Source: Mycolicibacter engbaekii
GTDB lineage: Bacteria; Actinomycetota; Actinomycetes; Mycobacteriales; Mycobacteriaceae
Assembly (NCBI RefSeq): GCF_002101585.1
Contig: NZ_LQOT01000041.1
Coordinates: 110,565 to 174,564, forward strand
Reading direction: 5' to 3'
Length of the DNA: 64,000 nucleotides
Shown piece by piece: positions 55,275 through 63,972 of this stretch. The notes beneath the pieces are model-generated. The model was not told where the DNA came from and did not search any database. It saw only the letters and a list, made by a program, of their open reading frames with translations. The translations under genes were made by a program, and so were the position numbers. How positions within the stretch are numbered: position 1 is the first letter of the stretch; the number at the start of each line of letters is the position of its first letter.

Positions 55275-57386
55275 ATGTCTCGTCGCCGCAGCACGGTTGT
55301 GGGCACCAAGGCCGTCGGAGTAGCTGCATTCCTGGCGATCGCCCCGATCTCGGCGCCCGCACACGCCGATTTCGACGACATGATGGACATGCTGATCTCG
55401 CCGTTCGTCACCGCCGCAGGCGACCTCGACGGCGACGCCCTGTTCGACGCCTCAGCCTGGGATGCGTTCTTGTCCGCCGCCCACTGGGATGCCGCCTTCG
55501 GCGCACTGGCCGAGCCGGGCCCCGCCCTGGGCATCGACCTTTACGCGGCACTGCACGACGCCGGTCAGCAATGGATCGACAGTCAACTGGGCAGCCAGGT
55601 CAACGGCGTCATCAACACCCTGTTCGGGTCGACGGTCATCGGCAACGGCGCCGACGGCACCGAGGCCAACCCCGACGGCGGCAACGGCGGCTGGCTGTTC
55701 GGTGACGGCGGCACCGGCTGGAGCAGCACCACCGACGGCGTCGCCGGAGGCGCCGGTGGCGCCGCCCTGGGACTGTTCGGCAACGGCGGCGCCGGCGGCG
55801 ACGGCGGGACCGGGGCCGTCGGCGGTGACGGCGGCGACGGCGGGTGGCTGTGGGGCCACGGCGGCAACGGCGGCGACGCCGGCGACGGCGCAGCCCTGAC
55901 CGGGCTGCCCGCACTCGGCGGAGTCGGCGGCACCGCCGGACTGCTCTACGGCACCCACGGCGACGTAGGCCACTTCGGTGCCCTGCCCGGCGGCTTCACC
56001 GGCACCGTTCCACCGCCGGTGGAGGTCTCCAACGGCTGGCTCACCAACGGCGACGGCCAGGTCGTCATGCTGCGCGGACTCAACCAGGTCTACAAGATCC
56101 CGCCCTACGAGCCGTCCGCGGCCGGTTTCGACGAAGACGACGCAGCCTTCCTGGCCGCCAACGGATTCAACGTCGTGCGCCTGGGCGTCATCTGGGCCGG
56201 CGTACAACCCGAACCCGGCGTCATCGACTACGACTACCTGGCCTCCATCGAAAACACCGTCGAAATCCTGGGCCGCCACAACATCCTGGTCGTCCTGGAC
56301 ATGCACCAAGATCTGTACAGCGAGGCCTTCGGCGGCGAGGGCGCCCCCGACTGGGCAGTTCTGACCGGTGGACTGCCCCACATCGGCGTGGGCTTCCCGG
56401 GGACTTACCCGGTGAGCCCGGCGCAGAACTACGCCTGGGATGCGTTCTGGGGCAACGACAAGGCTCCCGATGGCATCGGCTTGCAGAATCACTACGGGTT
56501 GATGTGGCAGGCGGTCGCCGACTACTTCAAGGGCAACGAGAACGTCGCCGGCTACGAGATCATGAACGAGCCGTGGGCCGGATCGCAGGCTCTGGGCAGC
56601 ATCTTGGGCAACCCCTACTTCGACACCCAGCAGCTCGTTCCGTTCTACGACCAGATCACCGCAGCCATTCGCTCCGTCGACCCGAACAAGACGGTGTTCT
56701 TCGAACCCAACACCCTGTTCGGCAGCCTGCCGGTGCCCACGCATATGGGTCCGGTGCAAGACGAGAACTCGGTGTTCTCCTTCCACCACTACTGCCTCAC
56801 CACGTCGCTGATTCCCGGCCTGAGCATCGGCTGCGACTGGAACGCCGACATCGTGTTCGGTTACGCAACCGATTACATGGAGGAGAACAACGTTCCGGGG
56901 TGGCTGAGCGAGTTCGGGGCCACCAACAACCTCGGCGCCATCGACGCCAGCCTGCACTCCTCCAACCAGTACCTGTCCGGCTGGGCCGCCTGGGCCTACA
57001 CCGGCAAGGACATCACCAGCGCCTCGCCGGAAGACCAGGCGCTGGTCTACGACCCGAGCCAGCCCCCGGTCGGCGACAACGTCAACTGGGGCAAACTCGA
57101 CCTGCTGGCCCAGCCCTACCCGCAGATGATCTCGGGCACGCCCACCGCACTGTCGTTCGACAACGGCGAGTTCAGCTTCAGCTACACCACCGACCGCGTC
57201 GACGGCTCAGGCACCTTCGGAGCCGGATCCGAGACCGTCATCGCGGTGCCGCCCAACCACTTCCCCGGCGGTTACGCCGTAACCGTTACCGGCGGAACCG
57301 TCACCTCGGCACCCAATGCCCCCATCCTGACCATCGACTCCAACGGCGACACCTCCACCATCACCGTCACGTTGGTCCGGACCTAG
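55275..57386 (+). CDS. Secreted GH5 endoglycoceramidase-like enzyme with PGRS-like linker (copy B)
   Basis: The 703-residue paralogue has the same architecture as copy A. Residues about 51-334, covering the helical segment, PGRS-like region and first part of the barrel, are nearly identical to A, while the rest of the barrel and C-terminal domain have diverged. Both catalytic Glu are kept (Glu432 in MNEPWAGS, Glu546 in SEFGATN), as is FHHYC, so it should be active, perhaps on a different glycan. The stop overlaps the convergent FAH-family gene by 4 nt. Divergence in substrate-facing loops but identity in linker suggests duplication followed by specialisation or gene conversion. Confidence 0.85.
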   Translation: MSRRRSTVVGTKAVGVAAFLAIAPISAPAHADFDDMMDMLISPFVTAAGDLDGDALFDASAWDAFLSAAHWDAAFGALAEPGPALGIDLYAALHDAGQQWIDSQLGSQVNGVINTLFGSTVIGNGADGTEANPDGGNGGWLFGDGGTGWSSTTDGVAGGAGGAALGLFGNGGAGGDGGTGAVGGDGGDGGWLWGHGGNGGDAGDGAALTGLPALGGVGGTAGLLYGTHGDVGHFGALPGGFTGTVPPPVEVSNGWLTNGDGQVVMLRGLNQVYKIPPYEPSAAGFDEDDAAFLAANGFNVVRLGVIWAGVQPEPGVIDYDYLASIENTVEILGRHNILVVLDMHQDLYSEAFGGEGAPDWAVLTGGLPHIGVGFPGTYPVSPAQNYAWDAFWGNDKAPDGIGLQNHYGLMWQAVADYFKGNENVAGYEIMNEPWAGSQALGSILGNPYFDTQQLVPFYDQITAAIRSVDPNKTVFFEPNTLFGSLPVPTHMGPVQDENSVFSFHHYCLTTSLIPGLSIGCDWNADIVFGYATDYMEENNVPGWLSEFGATNNLGAIDASLHSSNQYLSGWAAWAYTGKDITSASPEDQALVYDPSQPPVGDNVNWGKLDLLAQPYPQMISGTPTALSFDNGEFSFSYTTDRVDGSGTFGAGSETVIAVPPNHFPGGYAVTVTGGTVTSAPNAPILTIDSNGDTSTITVTLVRT

Positions 57387-58360
57387 CCCGTCGCGGGCCG
57401 CGGGCGCTCCGCCAGCGGTATCGGCGCAGCGCTGGCCCGTACCGTCTGGCGCAGCTCCCCCAGGCCCTGCACCTGCAGGGTCACGACATCGCCGTCACCA
57501 AGCCATCCTGGAAACTGTTGCGGCGCAGCCGGGTCCAGATGCTCCAGCAGCGTGCAGGTGGGTACGGTGCCCGATCCGAAGACGTCACCGGGCTCCAACG
57601 GAACCCCACGGGCGGCGTAGCTGATGATCTCGCCGAAGCTCCAGTCCATGGCGCCGGTCGATCCGGTTCCCACGATCACGTCGTTGACGGTCGCGGTGGC
57701 CTGCAGGCTGATCCTGCCGTTGCTGCGGTAGGGCTCCAGCTCATCGGGCGTGACCAGACAGGGCCCAAGCGTGACACCGCTGTCTTTGCCCTTGGCCTGC
57801 CCGATCGCCAAAACTCCCTCCTGCGCCTGCAGATCCCGCGCGGACCAGTCGTTGAAAATGGTGTAGCCGATGATGGCCTGCTCCGCCTGGGTCACCGACA
57901 GGTTCGCCCCGGCGGTGCCGATCACCGCGGCGATCTCCAGTTCGAAGTCCTGACAGACGCTGCCGGGGGCCATGGAGACATCGTCATAGGGACCCAGCAC
58001 CGTTGCCGGGCAGGCAAAGTAGAAAGCCGGGATGCGGTACCACGCGTCGTCGAGGACGGGGCTTCGGCCGGTGGCCGCCAGGCAGTTGCGCATGTGGTCC
58101 AAGAAGCCCAGACTGTCGCGGATCGACGGCGGGCGCGGTATCGGAGCCATCAGCGACACCGCCGAGATCCGCTCTGTCGCCGCCGGTGCGCTCAGCGCCC
58201 GCTCGCCGGCCTCGTGCAGCCCGTCCGGGCCGAGCCGGATCAGCTCCAACAATGTCACGCCGGGCGCCACCGCATGGATCACGTCGCCGTTGAGTACGCC
58301 GGTACGCTGCCCGTCTTCGCTTCGATAGGTCACCCATCGCACCGGTCCATCGTCACCCAT
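57383..58360 (-). CDS. Fumarylacetoacetate-hydrolase family protein
   Basis: The 325-residue protein has the FAH catalytic core: SLGFLDHM, DFELEIAAVIG for metal ligands, GYTIFNDWSARDLQ, and LEPGDVFGSGTVPTCTLLE. These enzymes hydrolyse or decarboxylate C-C bonds of diketo acids in aromatic catabolism. It is last in the operon begun by the benzoylformate decarboxylase gene, 48 bp after the FAD-oxidase remnant. The exact substrate is unknown. Confidence 0.88.
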   Translation of the reverse strand: MGDDGPVRWVTYRSEDGQRTGVLNGDVIHAVAPGVTLLELIRLGPDGLHEAGERALSAPAATERISAVSLMAPIPRPPSIRDSLGFLDHMRNCLAATGRSPVLDDAWYRIPAFYFACPATVLGPYDDVSMAPGSVCQDFELEIAAVIGTAGANLSVTQAEQAIIGYTIFNDWSARDLQAQEGVLAIGQAKGKDSGVTLGPCLVTPDELEPYRSNGRISLQATATVNDVIVGTGSTGAMDWSFGEIISYAARGVPLEPGDVFGSGTVPTCTLLEHLDPAAPQQFPGWLGDGDVVTLQVQGLGELRQTVRASAAPIPLAERPRPATG

Positions 58361-58408
58361 AACGAGCCCGAACGCAGCATCCGACGCCCCGCCGGTTGAG
58401 CCCCGCGG

Positions 58409-58648
58409 CTACGGTTTCACCGTCACCTTGAAAATCAACGAGGTCAGGGCACCGAAGGCGCCGTGACCGCTGATGTAGAGCCTTTTGGTGTCGTAGCCCG
58501 CAACGTCCTTCATCGTCTCGCCGCCGAATCGAGCCGGCATCTGACCGTCGATCACGGTGACGTCGCCGTGGTTCGCGACTGCCCCGGCGAATTGTTCCAA
58601 GGCAACACCCACAGCAACCACCGCGGTTTGCTCAGTGTCCGGACTCAT
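58409..58648 (-). pseudogene. C-terminal remnant of a GlcD-type FAD-linked oxidase
   Basis: The 79-residue frame ends in FGGETMKDVAGYDTKRL followed by GAFGALTSLIFKVTVKP, which is the end of the FAD-binding (PCMH) domain of GlcD-like 2-hydroxyacid oxidases (about 450 residues). The rest is missing. The ATG overlaps the tautomerase gene by 17 nt, so the remnant is still translationally coupled, and either it is decaying or it serves as a small adaptor. A full-length ancestor would have produced the 2-keto acid used by the adjacent decarboxylase. Confidence 0.65.
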
Positions 58649-59057
58649 CCGACTCGGTACCCTCCTGCTCTGCCAGCCACGCCTCTTCCTCGCCCGGCTC
58701 GGGTAGCACCCTTCCTCCCTCGATGGCGAGATGCGCGGGGCTGTTCTGAATGACCACCAACACCATCCGGGCCGGTATCCCGGTGATGCGGGTCGCCGCC
58801 GAGGCGATTTCCGCGACCAACTGACTACTTTGCGCGGCGGGATGTCCGGTCCGAACCCAGCCGTTGATCAGCAGTGGCCGTGCAGGCTTCCCATCGGTGA
58901 ACACGTTCTCGGGCGCCGGTTCATGGAATACGACGTTGATATACGTACCGGGGACATGGTTGATCATGGAGTGAACCCGGGTGATCTCGGCGGCCAGCTC
59001 AGCCTTCGTCTCGACGCTCAGCGTCGATTGCGGCGTGGTGCACGTGTAGACCGGCAC
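58632..59057 (-). CDS. Tautomerase-superfamily protein (cis-CaaD-like)
   Basis: The 141-residue protein starts MPVYTCTTPQ, placing the catalytic Pro1 after Met removal; the helix-strand repeat with EITRVHSMINHVPGTYINVVFHE matches the cis-3-chloroacrylate dehalogenase / Tautomerase_3 group. It probably isomerises an enol intermediate in the same pathway as the decarboxylase, whose stop lies 3 bp upstream. Dehalogenation is possible but unsupported. Confidence 0.82.
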   Translation of the reverse strand: MPVYTCTTPQSTLSVETKAELAAEITRVHSMINHVPGTYINVVFHEPAPENVFTDGKPARPLLINGWVRTGHPAAQSSQLVAEIASAATRITGIPARMVLVVIQNSPAHLAIEGGRVLPEPGEEEAWLAEQEGTESDESGH

Positions 59058-59060
59058 GTC

Positions 59061-60677
59061 TTAACCCAGGAATGGCAGTTGCGGCTGGGTGGGTACCACC
59101 AGAACGGTGGGACCGTCGGCTTCCAGGGCTGCCTTGAATTCCGAGACCAAGCTTTCGGTGTCCTCCACCGAAGCCGTACGGCAGCCGAAACCCCTTGCCA
59201 AGGAGCAGATATCGAGTCCGGGCAGATCCATACCCGGAACGTGGGGAGTCTCTTCCAGCAGCGCAAACGATTTGAGGACCGCGTATTCACCGTTGCGCTG
59301 CACCACGAACACGATGGGGAGGCTGTGCTGTGCCGCTGTCCAGAGAGCCTGTATCGAATACTGGAAAGAACCGTCGCCGATCGACGCGACAACGGTCCGC
59401 TTCACACCGCGCGCTCGATCTCCGAGCGCGATTCCCACAGCCGCCGGCACTCCCCAGCCGATACCGCCGCTGCCGGTGGCGAAGAAGCTCCCCGGCCTGC
59501 GCGTCGGCCACCACGTGATGAGGTCCGCCAGAGTGGATGTCGACTCCATCACGACCGCAGCGTCGTCGGGCTTGACCGTACTGAGGGCAGCGTAGACATC
59601 GCTGGGCAACAATGGCGCCGATGCCGCCGGCAGATCCCCACTCGAGGGTCTTTGCAACCCCGGTGACGCCTGCCGGTCACGGGGCATCTCGACGAGGTCC
59701 AGTAGTTGTTCGAGTACGACGCCCGCGTCACCGAGCAGGCTGTCACCCACCGGTGCCGTCGCGGCAAGGTGCGGGTCCGCCGTGACTTGCAGGAGATCGG
59801 TGCCCGCGGGCAGGTAATCACCGGGGACGAACGGGTAGTAGCGGAAAACCTGAGCGCCGATCACGATTGCCAGGTCGTGGCCGGTCAACACCTCGCTCAC
59901 GCCCGCAATCGTCAGGGGCAGCGGCCCTCCGTACAGGGGATGATCCTCGGGGAACGAGCACCGGTCCGACAGCGGACCGCCGCGGACCGGCGCGCGCAGC
60001 TTCTCAGCGAAGGCGATGCCGGCAGCCCAGGCGCCGGCACGGTCCACCTCCGGTCCCAGCACCAGCAGTGGTCGACGAGCGCTGCTGATCCTGGCGGCGA
60101 AGGCGCGCAGCCGCTGTTCGTCGGGCTGCACACGGCGACTGACGGTCCGCACCACGGCCGGACCGAGCGCCGGTTTGTTCCAGTCGTCGAGTGGGATGGA
60201 CAAGAACACCGGCCCGGCGGGAGGCTGGGTGGCCACCGCATACGCACGCATGAATGCTGCGGGAACATCCTCGGCGCGAGCAGGCTCGTAGGACCATTTG
60301 ACCCACGGCTGTGGCATGAGCGTGGCATCGGGGTTGTTCAGATACGGGTCGCACAAGGACATTTCGCGGGTTTGTTGGCCTGCCGTGACGATCATCGGGG
60401 TGTTCGCCCGATACGCCGCAACGAGACTGCCCATCGCGTTACCGGTGCCGGCCGCGGTGTGCAGATTCACCAGCGCGGCGTTGCCGGTGGATTGAGCGAA
60501 CCCGTCCGCCATCGCCAGCACCGACGCCTCCTGCAAGCCCAGCACATAGGTGAAGTCGTCCGGGAAATTCTGCAAGAAGGTCTGCTCCGTGGAGCCGGGG
60601 TTGCCGAATATCGTGGTCAAGCCCAGAGACCGGAGCAGGTCATAAGTCACCTCATGGACTGTCTTGCCGCTGACCAT
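59061..60677 (-). CDS. Thiamine-diphosphate-dependent benzoylformate decarboxylase-like enzyme
   Basis: The 538-residue ThDP enzyme shows FGNPGSTEQTFLQNFP, LQEASVLAMADGFAQ with the catalytic Glu, and NLHTAAGTGNA with the active-site His typical of benzoylformate decarboxylase (MdlC). The C-terminal ThDP/Mg site is GDGSFQYSIQALWTAAQ. It would split a 2-keto acid such as benzoylformate to an aldehyde and CO2. ATG 60677 has AGGAG at 6 nt; GTG 60680 is too close. It heads the operon and faces the LAL regulator across 176 bp. Confidence 0.88.
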   Translation of the reverse strand: MVSGKTVHEVTYDLLRSLGLTTIFGNPGSTEQTFLQNFPDDFTYVLGLQEASVLAMADGFAQSTGNAALVNLHTAAGTGNAMGSLVAAYRANTPMIVTAGQQTREMSLCDPYLNNPDATLMPQPWVKWSYEPARAEDVPAAFMRAYAVATQPPAGPVFLSIPLDDWNKPALGPAVVRTVSRRVQPDEQRLRAFAARISSARRPLLVLGPEVDRAGAWAAGIAFAEKLRAPVRGGPLSDRCSFPEDHPLYGGPLPLTIAGVSEVLTGHDLAIVIGAQVFRYYPFVPGDYLPAGTDLLQVTADPHLAATAPVGDSLLGDAGVVLEQLLDLVEMPRDRQASPGLQRPSSGDLPAASAPLLPSDVYAALSTVKPDDAAVVMESTSTLADLITWWPTRRPGSFFATGSGGIGWGVPAAVGIALGDRARGVKRTVVASIGDGSFQYSIQALWTAAQHSLPIVFVVQRNGEYAVLKSFALLEETPHVPGMDLPGLDICSLARGFGCRTASVEDTESLVSEFKAALEADGPTVLVVPTQPQLPFLG

Positions 60678-60853
60678 CACTGACTCCTCTCGTCGATCTC
60701 TGCGGGCACCGCGATTACCTATCTGACACCGCGCACCCTGGTCGCCGACCCCGTAGAAACCCCGGGATGTGACAACCCGGGGGCGCTCACAGCCCGACTC
60801 CTACCGGCGCAGTTCGGTCGCCGGTGGCTTCCGGACGTGTCAGGATCACCAGC

Positions 60854-63592
60854 ATGGGCAGCACAACGCTCATCGGCCGGCAAGACGAACAGCGGCAGCT
60901 CGCGCAGTTGTGCGGCCGTGCCCGAGCCGGCAAAGGCGGCGTGCTGGTCATCAACGGCGAGGCCGGCATCGGCAAGAGTGCGTTACTGGCCGAGGTGGTG
61001 GCGCAGGCGGACGGACTACGCACTGTCTGGATCAGCGGTGCCGAGACGGAAATGGAACTCGCCTACGCCGGCGTGCAGCAGGTGTGTGGCCCGATTCTTG
61101 CCCATATCGCCGTCTTGCCTGACCCGCAGCGGTCCGCACTGCGAATCGCCCTCGGACTCGGCGAAGGTACCGCCCCGGATCGCCTGCTGGTGAGCCTGGC
61201 GGTCCTGTCGCTGCTGGCCGAGGCGGGCGCCGAGCGGCCGACCGCCTGCATCATCGATGACGCGCAGTGGGTCGATCGAGCGTCACTGCAAGCGCTCACA
61301 TTCGCCGCACGACGTCTACTGGCCGACCCCGCGGTGATGATCTTTGCCACCCGCGTTCCGGGCGCACCTGAAGAATTGGCCGGCTTACCCGAGCTGACCC
61401 TGACCAGGCTCGCGCATGCCGACGCCGGCGTACTGCTGTCGCAGGTGATGCCGGGCCGGTTAGATGAGCGGGTCCGGAAGAACATCCTGGGCGAAGCCGA
61501 CGGAAACCCCTTGGCGTTACTGGACCTTCGCCAGTCGATAGCACCCACAGCGCTGGCAGGCGGTTACGGCCTGCCGGCCGCAGCGTCGATAGCCGGTCGA
61601 ATCGAGCGCGAGTACAGTCAGCGCCTACACACGCTGCCCCCGACCACACAGACGCTGCTGCTGATCGCGGCTGCGGAGCCGACCGGCGACCCCACCTGGC
61701 TGTGGGCCGCCGCGGAGAAGCTCCGGGTGGGCGCCGACGCGGCCGTTCCCGCGGAGCGCAGCGGCCTGGTCACCGTCGAATCCCGCCTGCGCTTTCGCCA
61801 CCCGTTGGTGCGATCGGCGGTCTACCACTATGCATCCGCGTCTCAACGCCGGCAGGTTCATGCAGCATTGGCGGACGTGATATCCGGCCCCACGCATACC
61901 GAACACCGCGCCTGGCACCACGCCCACGCCACGCCCACACCCGATGAGAGCGTTGCTGTCGAGCTTGTGGTGTCCGCGCAACGGGCGCGCTGCCGTGGTG
62001 GTGCCGCCGCCGCAGCCGCATTCTTGGCCTATGCCGTCGAACTGACTCCCGATCCCCTCCGTCGCGCCGACCGGGCACTCGAAGCTGCCCGGGCGAAGCT
62101 GGACGCCGGTGATCCAGAAGCGGCGATCCGACTCCTGTCCGCGGTGGACAGAGCGGACGACGAACTGTTGAGTGCGCGGGCAGATCTGCTACGCGCCAAC
62201 GTTGCGTTTGCGACCCGGCGGGGCAGAGACGCGCCTCCGCTGTTGCTGGCGGCAGCCCGAAAGCTGCGGCCACTGGATCCGGTCTTCGCCCGCGACGCCT
62301 ACCTCGGCGCGCTGATGGCAACGATGATCGTCGGGCGCCTCTGCACCGGGGAAGCGCCATCTGCGGCGACGATAGTCAGATCGGTGCGGCAGCTGCCACC
62401 GAGGTCGGGCCCCGCCACTGCGGCAGATCTCTTCCTCGAGGGAATCGTCCTGCGCATCGATGACGGACACGCAGCAGCGGCGCCGGTGCTCCAGCGAGCA
62501 ATACAGCAGTATCTTGCGGAAGACAACGCCGGTGTTGCAGACCCGCGGTTGCACGACATCACCCTGCGCGTCTTACTCGACCTGTTCGCCCAGGACACTT
62601 ACAACTCCCTGAATGCGCGCCAACTCGAGCTACTGCGCGCGGCCGGTGAATTGACCGTCCTGCCCGCGGCATTGACCACGTATGCGGGTGTATGTGTCAC
62701 CGCGGGCGACTTCGCACAAGCCGCCGACCTGTTGGCGCAGGCAGAGACCATCTCTGCTGCCACTGGCGCGCCGCAGCAACGCTCCATCCACATCTATCTC
62801 GCCGCTTGTCGCGGGCAGCAAGCTCGAGCAGAGGAGATCGCACGGACGACTGTCCGCGACGCGACCGCCCGGGGCGAGGGCAGCGAGATCACCTTGGTGC
62901 TTTTCTCGCTGGCCGTCCTGTACAACGGGATCGGAAACTACGAAAAGGCGCTCGAACAGTGCTCGGCGGCAATGGAGTACGACGATATCGGCATGTATGG
63001 CCACCTCCTGAACGAGACCGTCGAAGCGGCCGTCCGCGCCGGAAGCACCGATGTCGCCGAAACGGCTGCAGCACAATTGATCGAGCGGTCACGAACGACT
63101 CCCACGGCGACTGCTCTCGGATACGCCGCCCGCGCGAAAGCCTTGACCGCCGACGGTCCCGCTGCCGAGAACGAGTACCGGATCGCAATTCGGGAGTTGG
63201 GACGCTCACCGTTGAAGGTCATGTCCGCGCGTACGCACCTGATCTTCGGTGAGTGGCTGCGGCGGGAGAACCGCCGAGGCGAAGCACGAGCCGAGTTACG
63301 CATCGCTCACGGGCTGTTCGCCGAAATGGGATCCGAGGGTTTCACCGAGCGAGCCAAGCGCGAACTCCATGCGGCGGGCGAGCCCCTGAGCAAGCAACAC
63401 GATGCCAGAAAACCGGGGAAGCTGACGACGCAGGAAAGCTACATCGCCAGACTCGCCGGCGACGGGTACACCAACTCTGAGATCGCCAGCCATCTGTTCA
63501 TCAGCCCCAGGACGGTGGAATGGCATCTCGGCCGGATCTTCGGCAAGCTCGGGGTCACGTCCCGTCGCGAGTTGAGACATGCACGCGAGTGA
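60854..63592 (+). CDS. LAL-type AAA ATPase / LuxR-family regulator of the decarboxylase operon
   Basis: From ATG 60854 the 912-residue product begins MGSTTLIGRQDEQRQL, the normal family start; a GTG at 60824 would add ten residues. Walker A is VINGEAGIGKSALL, Walker B ACIIDDAQWVD, followed by a long TPR-like middle and a C-terminal LuxR HTH (TTQESYIARLAGDGYTNSE, SHLFISPRTVEWHLG). Divergent arrangement with the decarboxylase operon suggests it senses a pathway metabolite and activates that operon. Confidence 0.88.
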   Translation: MGSTTLIGRQDEQRQLAQLCGRARAGKGGVLVINGEAGIGKSALLAEVVAQADGLRTVWISGAETEMELAYAGVQQVCGPILAHIAVLPDPQRSALRIALGLGEGTAPDRLLVSLAVLSLLAEAGAERPTACIIDDAQWVDRASLQALTFAARRLLADPAVMIFATRVPGAPEELAGLPELTLTRLAHADAGVLLSQVMPGRLDERVRKNILGEADGNPLALLDLRQSIAPTALAGGYGLPAAASIAGRIEREYSQRLHTLPPTTQTLLLIAAAEPTGDPTWLWAAAEKLRVGADAAVPAERSGLVTVESRLRFRHPLVRSAVYHYASASQRRQVHAALADVISGPTHTEHRAWHHAHATPTPDESVAVELVVSAQRARCRGGAAAAAAFLAYAVELTPDPLRRADRALEAARAKLDAGDPEAAIRLLSAVDRADDELLSARADLLRANVAFATRRGRDAPPLLLAAARKLRPLDPVFARDAYLGALMATMIVGRLCTGEAPSAATIVRSVRQLPPRSGPATAADLFLEGIVLRIDDGHAAAAPVLQRAIQQYLAEDNAGVADPRLHDITLRVLLDLFAQDTYNSLNARQLELLRAAGELTVLPAALTTYAGVCVTAGDFAQAADLLAQAETISAATGAPQQRSIHIYLAACRGQQARAEEIARTTVRDATARGEGSEITLVLFSLAVLYNGIGNYEKALEQCSAAMEYDDIGMYGHLLNETVEAAVRAGSTDVAETAAAQLIERSRTTPTATALGYAARAKALTADGPAAENEYRIAIRELGRSPLKVMSARTHLIFGEWLRRENRRGEARAELRIAHGLFAEMGSEGFTERAKRELHAAGEPLSKQHDARKPGKLTTQESYIARLAGDGYTNSEIASHLFISPRTVEWHLGRIFGKLGVTSRRELRHARE

Positions 63593-63648
63593 GCACCGGA
63601 GGCGCCAAAGCCGTCCGGTTCCTCAGCGACGCCGATCGGTTCGACACC

Positions 63649-63972
63649 TCACTCCCACTCCACCTCGCCGGGGGTCTTGTCGGGACGCAGCCCGCGCCAG
63701 CTGGGCTGGCGGAGCCGGCCATCGGCCGTGCGTTCGCTGTAGCGCACCTCGGCCACCACGGTGGGTTCGACGAAGGTGACGCCTTTCGCGTCGGGCCGCG
63801 CCAGGGGTTCCCGAAACGGGGATTCGCCGGTGCGCAACGGCGCCAGCATCTCCTTCAATGCCGCCAGCTGACGCTCGGTGAACCCCGTGCCGACCCGTCC
63901 CACGAAGCGCAGGCCGTCGGCTTTGATCGCGCTCATCGAACGTCCCCAGGTGTGCTCGCCGAAATTCCTCAC
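63649..63972 (-). CDS. C-terminal OB-domain fragment of an ATP-dependent DNA ligase (LigC/LigD-like)
   Basis: The frame carries LRFVGRVGTGFTERQLAALKEMLAPL, VTFVEPTVVAEVRYSERT and RLRQPSWRGLRPDKTPGEVEWE, the characteristic C-terminus of LigD/LigC ATP-dependent ligases used in end joining. The GTG at 63972 is only a nominal start; the frame stays open to the window edge, so it may be the 3' end of a larger gene. However, the residues before the ligase match (RNFGEHTWGRSMSA) do not look like the preceding ligase core, so a truncated pseudogene is also possible. Confidence 0.6.
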   Translation of the reverse strand: MRNFGEHTWGRSMSAIKADGLRFVGRVGTGFTERQLAALKEMLAPLRTGESPFREPLARPDAKGVTFVEPTVVAEVRYSERTADGRLRQPSWRGLRPDKTPGEVEWE

